From: Sipunculus nudus
Taxonomy: Eukaryota > Annelida > Sipuncula > Golfingiida > Sipunculidae
Direction of reading: 5' to 3'
Length of the DNA: 64,000 nt
Assembly (NCBI GenBank): GCA_026874595.1
Contig: CM049313.1
Location: 47,130,159-47,194,158 of the forward strand
The notes under the pieces were generated by a model. That model was not told the DNA's origin. It did no database searches and was given only the letters and a program-made list of their open reading frames with translations. The translations under genes and the position numbers were made by a program. Of the stretch, positions 1 through 11,993 are shown piece after piece (the first letter of the stretch is position 1; each line of letters opens with the position of its first letter).

Positions 1-3
1 ATT

Positions 4-750
4 CTGTAACACTAGGCAGCGTGAAAAGTCTAGGGGAATGAATACAGAAGTCAGTGGTTTTTCGTTAACAAATAACCATAATTCATTCTTAAAAAATCCC
101 TAATATTACAATACACTAAATCAATACAATTATACAGTAGAACAGCGGTATGACAACAAATCAATACAATCACACAGTAAAATATACAAATAGCACAGTA
201 CCTAGATACCACCACCGTCACAACGATAAGTTCTTTAAATGTATACTCTCGGAGAATGACAGTCCAGTGTAAAGCTCTTGTAACAATCCAGAAAGTAAAC
301 TGAAGTCCAAATGCACAAAATCAGGGAGAAAGTCCGAAGAAAATCTATAATTGCCGCACTCGTCGGATAACGTCCCAGAAACTGACACACGCTTCTGCGT
401 CCGCTAGAAATCTTCTCTGCTACTCTCTCCCTCGGCTCTAAAACACAGCCCCTTTATATAATCTTCACCCCAAGCCGGGAATTTTCCACTTCTCGAACAG
501 TCTAAAAGATCTTACACAACACAGTAAACACGCGTTACAGGAATCATCCAGAAGAACATCGTTGTGTGTGCCCCAACATACCGGGGTCTACACGTGACTC
601 ACGACCAGGAGAGAAAGCCCAAGGCTAGTATGACAACGAGAGTTAAACCAGTACCGATTAAACTGCGAATGTAACAAACGGCCCGGCGAGGGTGTCACAA
701 CACGAGTTACGCCCGTGTCACACAAAAAAAGAGCAGCTGTAACAATACTT
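4..750 (-). mobile_element. LTR-like repeat (solo LTR candidate)
   Basis: The block is bounded by TGTAACA near 7 and TGTAACA near 747, so it can be read on the minus strand as a sequence starting TGTTACAG and ending TGTTACA. On that strand a TATATAAAGG box lies at about 463-471, followed by a GC-rich leader and then a long T-rich tail, the usual layout of an LTR promoter. A second copy that keeps only the two ends is at 19324-19415, which shows that it is a dispersed repeat. No retroelement coding sequence lies next to it, so a solo LTR is the simplest reading. The left end is at the window edge, so no target duplication can be tested. Confidence 0.5.
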
Positions 751-1020
751 AACGATAAAAGTAATTACGGTCAGACTGTTATTGAATATAATGAGCGTAT
801 CTCCATTGCTGATACAATATATACGGAAACCTGTGGTGAAACTCCGAAAAACGAATTAACGATCCCTGAATGTTTGAAGACATGAGACAGTTGTTCCTTC
901 TGATACCTCACAATGTTCGTTATAAATATTATTTCTTTTGACTTGTATGTTTTGCATAATACATGTAACCATAGTTTTGCTTTTTCCCCATAGAAACCTG
1001 CGGGGGATGATTGTAGACAC

Positions 1021-1055
1021 CATCCCCCCCCCCCCCCGCCCCATCTACGCCCCTG
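1021..1055 (-). repeat. C-run with hAT-like terminal motif
   Basis: A run of about 16 C is followed by a segment whose complement starts CAGGGGCGTAGATGGGGC. The same style of end (CAGGGGC plus a G-run) bounds the hAT-type MITE at 49886-50279. No partner end was found here, so this is at most one terminus of a degraded copy. Confidence 0.3.
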
Positions 1056-3973
1056 TATAGTTCACAAAGCGGTGGCCTTGCTGGGCTGTCGGTTTCATTA
1101 CCCGTGTTTACCGGTACCAAATATGGCGTTTGCTTAAGTATTTGATTCCATTTATAACAACGATTTTTCTCCCGTCCTCGAAGATAATATTTTACGAGCT
1201 AGGGCAGTCCCGTACATTGCCCCCATTTAGAATCGGTGTCATTCCAGCTAGACGACTTCGGGATGGACGACATTCCGAATGGATGACATTCTGAATGGAC
1301 GACAATAAAACTTAATACACATGTCTCAGGTTATAACTTCGTCTGCTAGTGTCAAAGTAATTCTTCTTTAAAGTCCCCCTTAAAAACACTATTGCGATGC
1401 CTCTGTCTCTGTTTTCCTCTCTTACTATAGTTTCATAGTCCATCAGTTCAAGTCTTGCATATATAAGACAGGAGTAAAAAGACAATTGTTTTGGAAATTT
1501 CAAACATTTATTCAATTATAAAAAGAGTTACATTGTAAGTAATGAACTTGTGAAGGGAAAATAAGAACTTTTCAACTCTTGTATTACAAATTTTAAGCAT
1601 CTCCACTTCCTTTCGAGTTCTATATACATTTAATCAGTCTTACTAATATTAAGTGAATTCAAATACAACGTCTATAAATCATTCTTATTTCCTACCAATT
1701 GATAAACGAATTTTTAAGGTTAAACTCTAATTAAAAACCACAAGTTTAATTAACAATTCAAGAATCGACACTGGGATATTGTCTCTTTCGAGTTATATAG
1801 ATAAAAACACACCCTTTCCACACTACATTCTTTAATTTCTATACTTATAAAATTAAATGTAGTGTTTTACTCGTATTATTCCCGAAGTTAAACTTTAAAA
1901 ATGTTACCACTACATATGTATGCAAATATATGCTAATTTTTTAGTACAAATTCAATTGTTTACCTCAAACATACGTTCACAGTCATGCAGCCAAGTATGC
2001 AAATTATTTTGTTTGTAGAAAATATGATTAAAAATAAATATCTTTCTTCTGATGCATTTTAGCGTTTATTCTACCTTTTATACACAATAATAATGACCTT
2101 CTTTGTAAATTTCATATTTACTACAAAAATTACCATGGTTGCCATGGAAATAGGCTCATATTTTATAGAAAGCTACCACTCCAAAACTGCTATCGTGCAT
2201 TTTTGTAATGTATAGCATCACTTTTAGAAAAAATAATGATAGCAATTGTCCGCTAATTTTCATGGTCATTCATTTTCACGTATTGATATTTTCTGTCCAA
2301 GATTACTTATATTTATTTTCCTCGTCATAAATGAAAGGAAATTCATCAGATTTCATTTGGAAACAAAATTGTATTAAAATTTTGGGTCATTAATCATCTT
2401 TTGGTGTCTACATTCAAACCAAACAGATATGACTTTATGTGGCGTTTGTTTACAACATTAAATAGAATTCATAGGGTAATTCATATCCTAAGTGATTCTT
2501 CATTAAATTGATTCCAACAGGTCAGTTAAATTTACTCACATAGCATGTTCACAGTGTATACAAAGAAATGAATATAATTCAGCATGATGAAAATAAACCA
2601 TACACTAATGTACTACTCACATAAAAATACACCAGTAATTTTTTGTCCTTTGATAACTTGGCAAGTTGAGAAGTTTTGCCTACCTGTGGCTGCTCACATG
2701 CACGAGGCCAGAAAATGATAGCACGTATAATAAAAAAAAATGAAACATATGGCTGATGCTATGCATGACCATATTTAAAACTGTAGACCATTGATTAATA
2801 TTATTTTATTTACATTTTTCAGAAAATAAATTTAATGAATTTACACAGTGCATGCAGTCACTGTTGAAATACACATTCATGGCTGATCTATCCATAAATA
2901 ACCCTTTCCGTAAATAAATTTTCCCAAATATTTCAAAATTTATCTGAATGATTATGAAACATATCTTATTTAGTCACCTTTGCGTGTTAGACCATGCAAA
3001 ATCTTAAAATATAAACTGATTGGCCGCTCTTATTTACGGCGTCAAGGTGATCTTCTAGGTTGGTATACACGCTTCTCGATACCAAATTAAATATACAGGT
3101 GCGGCATATCATGATGGTATGGCACAGTGATTGTTCATGTATCAATGCAGTGAAGTGCCAAGTCTTGTGAAAATGACATAGCAAGAACACTCAACGCAAC
3201 GCAGACGTCAAATTATATGGGTTAATTTGTCAACTTACAGTGCCGTGCTATACCCCGTCTTGACGTTGTTTTTGCTAGTGTGGAAACCGCTTTTAATGTA
3301 ATTGCTTATTTATGTTCAGAATCCATTCATTGTACCTGCAGGTAATGAGCAACTTGCTGCCCGAAATTGTATTCAATTCACTTCTCTATGTGTTTGAAGT
3401 AAACAGATTAGCTGCCTTTTGATGTTCTGCATTTCTTAAGAGAAAGAACCATTTTACGATAAAAAATACTATATTGTAACATTTTACCGTTGTTTATGAA
3501 CAAGACTATTCATATTTAATGTTGGTTGAAAAATTAATGAATTTATTTATTTTTAATTCTAAGATTTTTATGTTGATCATGCACCTAGCTTGGATGAATG
3601 ACGCAATGTGACACATTCATTTTTTAGATAACTGTATTTTATTTGTCAAATGTTAATGCTGTTGTTTTATTATTTTACATGTTATTATCAGTTACCTGAT
3701 GACTTTGCGACACCTTTGAAATTATGGACCTGTGGCCTTGTATTCTGGAATAAAGTTTTGTTGACTAGAAAATACGGGGGCGTGTTACAGCATTCTCTTG
3801 TGCTAATCATGCTTGATTTATGTCAGCAGAAAAGATGCGAATCATCATGGGAATTGATTCGCGAGATTCGCCTAAAATTTTTCCGGGGGGGGGGGGGGGG
3901 AGAGGGGTGGTGGACTTTTATGACTTAACAAAAGTGACAAAAACCCTTTACCTGATTTACTAATGTTTTACAG
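1056..3973. other. AT-rich stretch without recognised gene
   Basis: This is low-complexity AT-rich sequence with only short chance reading frames. Upstream exons of the DUF4806-type gene at 3974 should lie here or to the left, but none could be recognised. A G-run at 3885-3899 sits just before the first recognised exon. Confidence 0.5.
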
Positions 3974-4186
3974 ACTGTCAGAGGATACTCATTAAATTAT
4001 ATACAACCATTGAAAACCAGAGGGAACATGCAGCTGTCCCTTCTGCGGCAGCTGGCCAATAAAGTGAAAGGGCCAGAAACCGAGGACATGGAAGATGTTA
4101 TAAGACCCATGTCAACAGCAGCACAAGTAGAGGAATTAAACAAGAAGCTGTCTGATCCAACCCAATCGGCTTTCAGAAAAGCACTG
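3974..4186 (+). CDS. DUF4806-type protein, exon A (first recognised)
   Basis: The exon is 213 bases (71 codons), open in one frame, between a TTTTACAG acceptor and a GTAAGC donor, phase 0 on both sides. The product runs TVRGYSLNYIQP, then LSLLRQLANKVKG, then IRPMSTAAQVEELNKKL and ends SAFRKAL. This matches the first half of the DUF4806 domain as I know it: a helix, then a P-L/M-x-T motif, an 'EELNKKL' helix and a 'FRKxL' helix. The domain continues in phase in the exons at 7397, 8284 and 8884. DUF4806 proteins are abundant in arthropods and molluscs and have no established function; some are linked to mobile elements. No start codon is visible, so 5' exons are missing or unrecognised. Confidence 0.72.
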
Positions 4187-5392
4187 GTAAGCACCTCTTA
4201 TATGCATCCTGCTTAAGCTATATACTTCATATATATTTACATCTGCAAAGTTTAATTTCTATCATTGATTAACGCTCAGTTAACCTGGTGTTGCTTACGT
4301 CCAGTGTCTACTGCAATTTTAGTTCTCAATTGCTTATTTAGAAAACACAGGAACTTCCCCAAAGTGTACTAGTTTGAAAGGATACCCTTTGTCTTCGTAT
4401 TAAGCCCGGCCAGAGCTCTTTCCGATGGACCGAGGTTGACCGTGAATTATTCTCAACCATCTTCAGCTGAGAGTTGAACTCATGATTTCCCGGCTTTTTG
4501 ATGTATGCTAAAAACTGGACCAAAAAGCAGAAATCATTGATTGATTTATTGGAAATTAAACATTCATTTGACAACAATTATGGAAAATCTCATATCTTGG
4601 AGTTACAAGCAGGTTTGTTACTGTAGATTTTATAGAAGCTGACGGTAATTACCTTAATACCTACATGCGACTTGGGAATCCTTATAGTCTGTCGAAAAAA
4701 ATGGCAGCACTATGAGAGGTTTCGAATTATTTTGTGGGGTCAGTGGTAAATAAGGGCACGGGAGTATGACAGATAAATACACCGATGACAGTCTAAAGAT
4801 GGGATTTTATTACGAGAGAGTTTTATTTTTCATTATAAAGTAAAGCTGGAGGAATGCTTTTGGGATGAACATACCCTAGTCCGCAAATTTCATCGGGATG
4901 GTCTTTGCAAGCACTGTACTGACATGGTACTGTCGTGGGAACCCTAGTTTCAAATAGGGCCATACTGCTGTTACATTTATATATATAGTATTGTAAGGGA
5001 ATAAACTTCTACTTCGTATCAATGATAATTTAAATGGGAATAATAAATTCGTTGCCAAAGTGTTTTGAGTAGAATGGTTTATATAACTGTGAGGGGAAAT
5101 TTCATTCACTCCTACTTATCACACATGCACACTCCAAGTGAAAGATAAGAGAATTCAGTAAGTTTTAAAGTTCTTCAAAATAACATATTTACATCTGTTA
5201 ACAGGTTGTGCACAAATATGTTACATTGGACTCATTAGTGAGTCTATATTTACAGTTGGCAGTAACCCCTTACAAGGCAGTTTAATACAAGGATACGAAT
5301 GCTAAAAACCCTAGGCATATAACAATCAATATAATAATCAATCATTCCAGCCATTAAACCCTATAAAAAACTCTGTTGACAAATGTTCTCCC

Positions 5393-5459
5393 CTGTGGAC
5401 AAATGTCCACACCATGTGGACAAAGTGTCCACACCCTATGGACGAAACGTGCCACATGC
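5393..5459. repeat. Three tandem dyad units of 21-22 bp
   Basis: Three imperfect copies of a unit built on GTGGACA followed by TGTCCAC stand head to tail. Each unit is itself a short inverted repeat, so each could form a hairpin or bind a dimeric protein. The third copy is the most degraded. Confidence 0.6.
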
Positions 5460-5653
5460 TCTATTTAAAAACACTTATTTGTTAAAATACACATGATTTT
5501 ATGCCGGTCTAAGGTTTGACTGTGGTGAGACATTAAACCCTATAAATTACTATATGGAAAAGACACTTCCCGCTATGGGTACTTAATAAAACTACGGTGG
5601 CCCGCAGCCAAGCTTTGTGGACCGATGCGTGGCCCGCATTGTTTACAAATGAA

Positions 5654-5673
5654 CCGCGATCAGCTGATCGCGG
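5654..5673. repeat. Perfect 20-bp palindrome
   Basis: CCGCGATCAGCTGATCGCGG is an uninterrupted perfect palindrome within a local GC-rich patch. A second one of 22 bp follows about 100 bp downstream. Confidence 0.85.
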
Positions 5674-5776
5674 CCGATGGCCACGCCCCTTTATTGTTGC
5701 AGTCTTGCAGCGCTGACATATATAGTAAACAATACAAGCGCTGCAGCCTCTGGCGGGGAGAGTCTTTAATATCCAA

Positions 5777-5798
5777 GTTTGTACGGATCCGTACAAAC
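5777..5798. repeat. Perfect 22-bp palindrome
   Basis: The palindrome has arms of 11 bases, GTTTGTACGGA and its exact complement, with no spacer. With the 20-bp palindrome at 5654 it forms a pair of exact dyads that is unlikely in random sequence of this length. Confidence 0.85.
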
Positions 5799-7396
5799 CC
5801 CTCAGACACGCATATGCCTTGTGAAGCGTGAGGACACCAAACAAACCACATATTATTATTGTTACAGATGCTTAGACTCCGACGGGACCAAAACTTTTGC
5901 AGAATGATCAGTATAAAATAAAGTATGGGCACTTACTCTGAATGAAGTCGGATATTACTTCGTCTCCGTTAGGCCGCTGGCGCCTTCAAGTTGGAACAGC
6001 CAATAGGAAATTAGCATCATTGACAACATGCGATGGATGATGGGAAGGATGCTTATGAAAATATGGTCTACCCTAGTGCACGGCACTCGCATTCCTGGAA
6101 AAAGTCCCCCTGAATTCCTCTTTTGCATAGATTGCCCACCTCATTTGCATGGGATTCCTTTTCCGGCGGTGTCCTGTTGCGCATGCAACAACTGAACTCC
6201 GGCAGTTCAAATGATAAAAAAACATTTACAGGCGCACATAAAGGTGATATATCGATTTAATTTGATACATAATAAGTTTAATTCTATTTATAAATGCAAG
6301 ATTGCTTTTCTTTCGCACAACAAGCAGTGGTATTTCATGTTACAGGTCCCTCCATGTACCGCACTGCGAACTCTCACCGCCAGACGGTCGGACTCCATAT
6401 CACAGATAAATGGAGTCCGTACGTGGCGGACTAGCCCCTTTACTGCCTGTTACATTACTGAGTAAATTATACGGTTTACTAAAATAAAATACTAAATGCT
6501 GATATTATTAGCTCTCAAAAAATGTGTATTGGCAAAGCCAATACTTACATTTTGACAGTTGTAGTTGCCTGTCTGGTCGGGACTGACCATAGGTCAAGAA
6601 AAGACGTAACGGGATAATTTTAAAAGTGCCGCCGTCTGTTTATACGGACTTTGTAGCCCATATAGTCCCTATAATAAAATACCGCTGAGAGGCCGTATAG
6701 ACACCATCGTCACCTCTAATAGCTATCGAAATTTAGTATTTCTAACAAGGAAAATGATAATATCTAAAATTAGCAAATATTTAGTTAAGAATGTAATATT
6801 TTAGTAATCTTGTGCGGATTGTTCCCTGAATAACGCGGTCAGCAGCCAATCAGAGACCGCCGCACAATACCACTACGCGGGCATTGCACGATGTCACTAA
6901 GCAGAAAGTTGTACCGTCAGCAGACCCGACTGACAACAGTATGGCGCTTAGAAATGACAATCTTTACCATGTTCCAGCGGTTCGTAGACTGTTAAAATGC
7001 ACAATTTCCATGGAATATTAATACATTCTAATCGTACAGCTAACATGCTGCGAAGGTAAGACAAATAAAGTTACTGTAAAACCTACTTCTGATGTACATT
7101 ACCGGTTCTCACTCACCGTTACAGTACACGTGTTGACGTTCTATTATAGAAATATAAAATACACATGTATACAAATTACAATTTAAATGGCCTGTCAGGT
7201 TACACACTCATAAATTCCTCCTTAATCCTAGATAACTGCTAAAACTACAAATAATACTTAATATTTACTCATATCACTTCTACTGACATCAAGCTCTTCC
7301 TGGACAGCGATTCCAGTTAAGGTCCCTGCTATCCCTATGACATATAATTCATAAATTTTATAACAGTATCCTGATACATTGCTCTCGATTTTGCAG

Positions 7397-7559
7397 ATTC
7401 ACCACCTCAGCACCATGGGGGGTCATGACCTGAGCGACAGCGTTCGCAGGATGATCAAAGTACTTGGGACGAACATGTTGTGGTCATCCTACAGCTTCAG
7501 GGGGAGGAAGGGGGAAAAGCGTTGGCAAGGCTGCCCATGACAAACATCTTGATTAATAC
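7397..7559 (+). pseudogene. DUF4806-type protein, exon B, with one-base frameshift
   Basis: After a TTTTGCAG acceptor the frame joins exon A in phase and reads IHHLSTMGGHDLSDSVRRM, then VLGTNMLWSSYSFRG: the GG-x-D-L/S-D-x-V-R-R-M core of DUF4806. The frame then meets TGA at 7538-7540. One base further along, another frame reads KALARLPMTNILIN up to a GTACGC donor at 7560, which is what the family has next. The change of frame falls in or near the G-runs at 7500-7504 and 7510-7514 and is explained by loss of one G. With that base the exon would be 164 nt and its end phase would match the next exon exactly. So this is either a recent disabling mutation or a homopolymer sequencing error. A donor further upstream is less likely because the downstream frame is conserved. 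Confidence 0.7.
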
Positions 7560-7589
7560 GTACGCATCTTTATATTTGCTTCAAGAGAC

Positions 7590-8091
7590 ACAATGAGGAG
7601 AAATACTATGCCTGTTCTTTCACACTATATCAATTCAGGTTTGCTTTATACAAATGTTTCCCACAAAACCATCCCAGCACACAGCCATTGTACCTCGCAC
7701 ATGGCCATTTAACACCTAGTTATGGTTCTGCGTGTTGGTAAACACAGTCCACGTGTGTCGTTTACCAATACACGGCCACGCGAGGTCCGAATATGAGCCT
7801 CAACACGTGACGTTTTAGCCAGCTGGAACATGTATTACATTTTTTTGGCCAAGTCAGTCGAGGCATCTCCTGATTGACACGTGTTATGGCTCCGCGATGC
7901 ACACTGCCCTTCGCACTGTGTTCATGTTGACACCTGTGATAGCGTCCGATACATTGTTTTTAACACTCGTTTACCGGAGTAAGCAAACAGTTTCATGGCA
8001 ATATTTTCGCAGGTATAAATTTAATTTTAAAGGGAAGAAGCTATTTTTCGTGTTAATCCAACATGCTTTATACGTGATTGGGCCCCTTTAA
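7590..8091 (+). mobile_element. TTAA-flanked MITE, copy 1
   Basis: This segment is homologous over most of its length to the complement of 24441-24936, with clear matches at both the TTTGCTTTATACAAATGTTT segment and the right end. The right end reads CCCTTTAA, giving TTAA at 8088-8091. The left end is eroded and begins within 40 bases of the splice donor at 7560. TTAA targets are typical of piggyBac and Kolobok transposons; no transposase is encoded. Confidence 0.7.
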
Positions 8092-8283
8092 GTACCATCG
8101 TTTATTTTGTAGAATCTGATGAATTTTGAGCTGTTGGTTCAAATAATGAAGGCAGGCTGATAGATTATATATATATTCGATGATATACCCAGGTGTAAGA
8201 GTTATAAATATATTGCCTTTTCAGGGATGTTATTTACATTTGGCAAGAATGCTTTAAATAACTTAACTTATTTTTTTTGTCAG

Positions 8284-8389
8284 AGGCCTGTATGCTAGTC
8301 ATCCCAAGGTTAGAAAAATCGAAGCAGAGGAAGCAACTGCTTACTCTTTGAAGCATTGTCCGAACAGAAAAGGAGGTGCAAAATACAAG
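8284..8389 (+). CDS. DUF4806-type protein, exon C
   Basis: The exon lies between a strong acceptor (a T-run then GTCAG) and a GTAAAG donor. It starts with one base completing a codon split across the previous intron, then is open for 35 codons: GLYASHPKVRKIEAEEATAY, then SLKHCPNRKGGAKYK. This matches the C-terminal part of DUF4806 domains, where a helix holding 'HPK' is followed by a helix ending 'LKHxPxRKGG'. The phase agrees with the end of exon B only if the one-base deletion there is allowed for, which supports both calls. Confidence 0.7.
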
Positions 8390-8653
8390 GTAAAGTATCA
8401 AAACATTAGTTTTTATTTTCCCATTATGAGGGGAAACTCGACAATTTTTCCTACCAATAGAAATTCTTAGATATTTTGCATATGGTATCGTATTTTACAT
8501 ATAATGCTTTGTTAAATTATGAAATAAGATTTGTGTTTGTTTTTGCAATATGAAGTCCCCATTGAGTGTTTCCATGTTGTCGTTTCATTTATCTAAGGTA
8601 ACATTTCATCAGATCAGATTTAATATTTACAAGTGTCCGAAATCTATTTAAGA

Positions 8654-8656
<3 letters not shown>

Positions 8657-8703
<47 letters not shown>
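8657..8703. repeat. (TA)n microsatellite
   Basis: An uninterrupted TA repeat of about 46 bases lies in the last intron of the DUF4806-type gene. Confidence 0.95.
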
Positions 8704-8705
<2 letters not shown>

Positions 8706-8883
8706 TGCATATCTTGCAAATAAGTATATGATATTATCGTTTATCGAAATACCCTTTTTTCTTGGAGCAGTGCACAATAAGTTATCCATACATGTTTTGT
8801 AGTATATTTTTAAATGACAGGAGGCCTATTAATATAAAAAAATTCCAAGAAACAACTAAATATTTTTATTTTTACCCATCAAG

Positions 8884-8967
8884 GAACCAAAGGCCACGAA
8901 TGTTCAACCCTCAGCACACAACCCTACAGCGGAACCCACAGACAGCGATTTGGAGTCCGAAAATTGA
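8884..8967 (+). CDS. DUF4806-type protein, terminal exon
   Basis: After the acceptor CATCAAG the frame is open in phase 0 for 27 codons to TGA: EPKATNVQPSAHNP, then AEPTDSDLESEN. The tail is polar and acidic and shows no domain, as expected after the DUF4806 fold. The match in phase with exon C and the in-frame stop support it as the last coding exon. It is the least certain of the four because the acceptor has only a modest pyrimidine tract and the sequence has no conserved motif. Confidence 0.55.
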   Translation, partial: EPKATNVQPSAHNPTAEPTDSDLESEN

Positions 8968-9717
8968 CCTATCCACGACTCATAATAACTAGTTTAAACG
9001 GGCGGAGCATATGTGGACCGTTGGGATAAGTCAGTAAGGCATATGAGCCTTCACGACCATGTGCCACCTTAAAACAAGATTTGGCTTGAATAAACCATCT
9101 GTAGAACACAATGTGTTTGGTCCTAACGAATATTTGTATAGAAATGAAAGATTTTGAAAGGTTCTCGGAAGGTCCGGGGAATGTTATTTTATGACGTTAA
9201 AAGATGACGTCCAGGGTACGTCCACAAAACTCCACACATTCACGTCAGCACGACGTTCTAGTCGAACGTCCTCATGACATACACGTAACGTCCCCTGAAC
9301 GTCACTAGAACGTTTTTTTGCTAGCTGGGAAGACGCTTCATGCAAGGTTCTCAGAATGCCATCATGCTTACATAGATAAACTGTACAATAATTGCAAATT
9401 GCATAATATCACCTGTAGCAAATATAAAACGGTATATTTGCATGTCCATTCTTATTTCCGAAAAATGAAATATGCTGTGGACCAAAGTACTGATCTGGCC
9501 TGTTTCTAGTTTCTGCTTTAATGGTGTGGTGCATCTGAAATAGGATTTTTTTAACTATGAGAGACACTTCCTTCGATGCCCTGTCCAGAGAAGTACTACA
9601 TTCGTATAGAAAACGCGCACAAATAATGTTAATAATTTGTTTGTCAGTAACATGTGTAATTCTGATATAGCCTATATAGCGTAGGTAAAGATGAAGGGTG
9701 ACGCCTTTTAGACAGAC
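8968..9717. other. 3' flank of the DUF4806-type gene, no gene seen
   Basis: The stretch contains a cluster of ACGT-centred short inverted repeats at about 9192-9317 (several ACGTTC/GAACGT and ACGTCC motifs), probably the remnant of a MITE. No coding sequence was recognised and no clear polyadenylation signal could be tied to the gene. Confidence 0.4.
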
Positions 9718-11629
9718 TATAGTCCGTTCCACCAACCGTGACACTAGGTTTTTTTGGGTTTTCTTCTCATCCTGGATTTATAATGTGTGTTCATAGCGGT
9801 ACGGCGAATGCTGAGAAAACGACCTAATTTTGTGTGAAGTTAGCGAAAATTGATGAAAAACAACTTACATCACGACGCCGAGTTGTTGTTTTTCTTTATG
9901 TGAGAACTGCAATGCCAACTCAGCGCTATATGTGAAAAATTTGCCGTCATAATGGAATGACGTAACCTTGACGTCACGGTCGTCGCGTGAAATTTCCTGA
10001 ATACACGTTATGAAGAAGCCAGCAGGTGGCACAGTGGTCAGCAGCCAAAGTTGAGCTCTTCTATTTTATAATACTGTATATGGCCGATTTTTAAATTGAT
10101 AGTGTACGGTACACAGAGCCCTGGTCATGGCTATGCCCGAAGCTTCATTCGTGTAACTGGTGGTATATGCGTGAAAAATCGCTTTGCTAGGCCCGTCAGC
10201 GCGTTTAGTTCTAGACTACAAGTTTTCTAGCGACAGCCGGTGCGAATCTATTCACATTTTATAAAAATTGCGAATTTTAATTCCCGTCAAATTAACGAAT
10301 AGAACGTTAACAAAAAAATGCAAAAAGTTTACAAAATTCCATGCGAATCTACGTATTTCAGGACCCCGAGACACCGGCACTGGCATCTTGTCATCCCTAT
10401 TTAAAATGAACTGGTCAGAATATTCGCCTAACTTTTTACCGCTTTGTGCGCACTTGCCTTGCAATATGGGCGATCCCATTTCAAGGTTGGGACGACCCCG
10501 CACACTTTAGATTATTTTATATACTAAAGATTTATCCTAGTCCACAAATTGTTTTTTTGTCATAATCACTGGATATGTGTCCCATAAAAAAAGGTAGTGC
10601 ATGGTAATGAATATATATGTTTCTGGGATCGCCAATAAATGCAGATTTGGCCTAAACACATTAATTTAAATCCATTTCCAAGGAAAATCGTCCAAAAATC
10701 AACGCAAGGCAGGCTTGGTACCATGTTAATCAAATACTGTGCTTGCGACAGTTGTTATTAGTATTGATTTAAACTTTGCCAGAAAATGTAATTTACATAT
10801 ATATAAATGACTGTATGAGGGCGAACATAGTTCACTGAAAAAAATGCCCGAGCTTGAAATTGACACGAATGGATTGCGCGACCCCCGCTCAGAGAGCCAC
10901 CGGTGATACATTGTAAAAGAAAATCGCTGGTGCTGCATGCCCGGTACACGTGCCTGGGGGAAATCTAGGGCACACAGGCACCGGGTACAAGTTTCTGGCG
11001 TTTTATTATTATTGTTATTGCATCGCCTTTGACCAAAAGGATATTACCCTTTTATCTATATCTAAAATGGGGGGGGGGGGGGGGGGGGGGGGGGGGACAC
11101 TTTATTTAGAAATCGCGTTCTTTTATGATGAATACGACACTTTTTAGCCGAGATATCAAAATAATTTTATTGTTAATTTAAAAAGAAATTAAGTGTCTTG
11201 TATTCTCAAACTTAAAAAGGATCTCCTCTGACTCTGAAACAATGTACAGTCGTGTAACACGTGCTATATACATGTAACTAATGACAGTGATGTACTGCTG
11301 CATTTTATTATTGATTGACCACTCCACATAGCCAAACAGCTGGAACCTCCCACCTGCAAAATGGAACACCGCTTATGACGTCACGCGCGTGCGAGGCAGA
11401 ATCAAATCAGTTGACCAGGCACAAAATGTCGTAAACGCCTGCAGAGTTTCTCCTGGATTTTGATTTTTGTTCATTACAGGCTATTCATCTCGGGTATGTG
11501 GCATTTTTCCTGTCAGAAAATTAGGTCGCGTTCTAATTTAACTCCTCACCAAAAATCTTTGTTTTGTTTTGATTCTGATTCAAAATATCGCGAAAAAACC
11601 TAGTGTCACGATTGGTGGAACGGAGTATA
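9718..11629. mobile_element. 1.9-kb element with 37-bp terminal inverted repeats
   Basis: The left end starts TATAGTCCGTTCCACCAACC and the complement of the right end starts TATACTCCGTTCCACCAATC. The match runs about 37 bases with two mismatches and resumes in subterminal segments sharing ACCTAATTTT. The interior has no convincing transposase, only short open frames on both strands around 10252-10510, so it is non-autonomous or dead. The element at 11994-12584 has related ends. A TA target is possible because both ends carry TATA; the superfamily is not resolved. Confidence 0.8.
11069..11096. repeat. Poly-G run (28 bases)
   Basis: An uninterrupted run of about 28 G inside the 1.9-kb inverted-repeat element. 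It could form G-quadruplex structures and is also a likely place for length error in the assembly. Confidence 0.95.
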
Positions 11630-11993
11630 ACTTGTATATTAACACACCAGCTTTCGAAGCACAGGTGGTAGGCGTCAGGTGGTAATAATGTGGGAACGTG
11701 TAGAGAGATGCTATATATGATGGAACGACAATGTCCATATATAATCCCAGAAACAGTGTATTTACATTCTGATTGGATATTTGGTAATATTTATAATTAT
11801 AACCATGATGCCCTGGGTGGGCGTGGTACAGTGAGTACGCATCGCCTCACTCGGGAATACCGCGAAACCGCATGAAAGGCGACGTCATCTATTTTATGAC
11901 GTCACGTCGAAGGGTCGCCCGGTCCAAAGTGCGGCCCCCCGCGGTAAAGCCCGCCATTTCTAATTTATAGTACTAAAATACTACTATTAGGCC

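Larger units (their letters stand above)
4187..7396 (+). other. Intron of the DUF4806-type gene
   Basis: The interval starts GTAAGC and ends TTTTGCAG. It holds three imperfect copies of a 21-22 base dyad unit (5393-5459), two perfect palindromes of 20 and 22 bases (5654-5673 and 5777-5798), and a GC-rich stretch around 6835-6960 with a CCAATCAG box. These could mark an alternative promoter or a buried repeat. No further coding exon was recognised. Confidence 0.5.

Noticed and set aside
3650-3928. 92-codon open frame just upstream of the DUF4806-type exon
   Set aside because: It is hydrophobic then ends in translated G-run; no acceptor, donor or domain supports it as an exon of the gene.
10021-10080. 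GTGGCACAGTGGTCAGC, resembling a tRNA A-box
   Set aside because: No B-box at the right distance and no cloverleaf could be drawn; it lies inside a DNA transposon.
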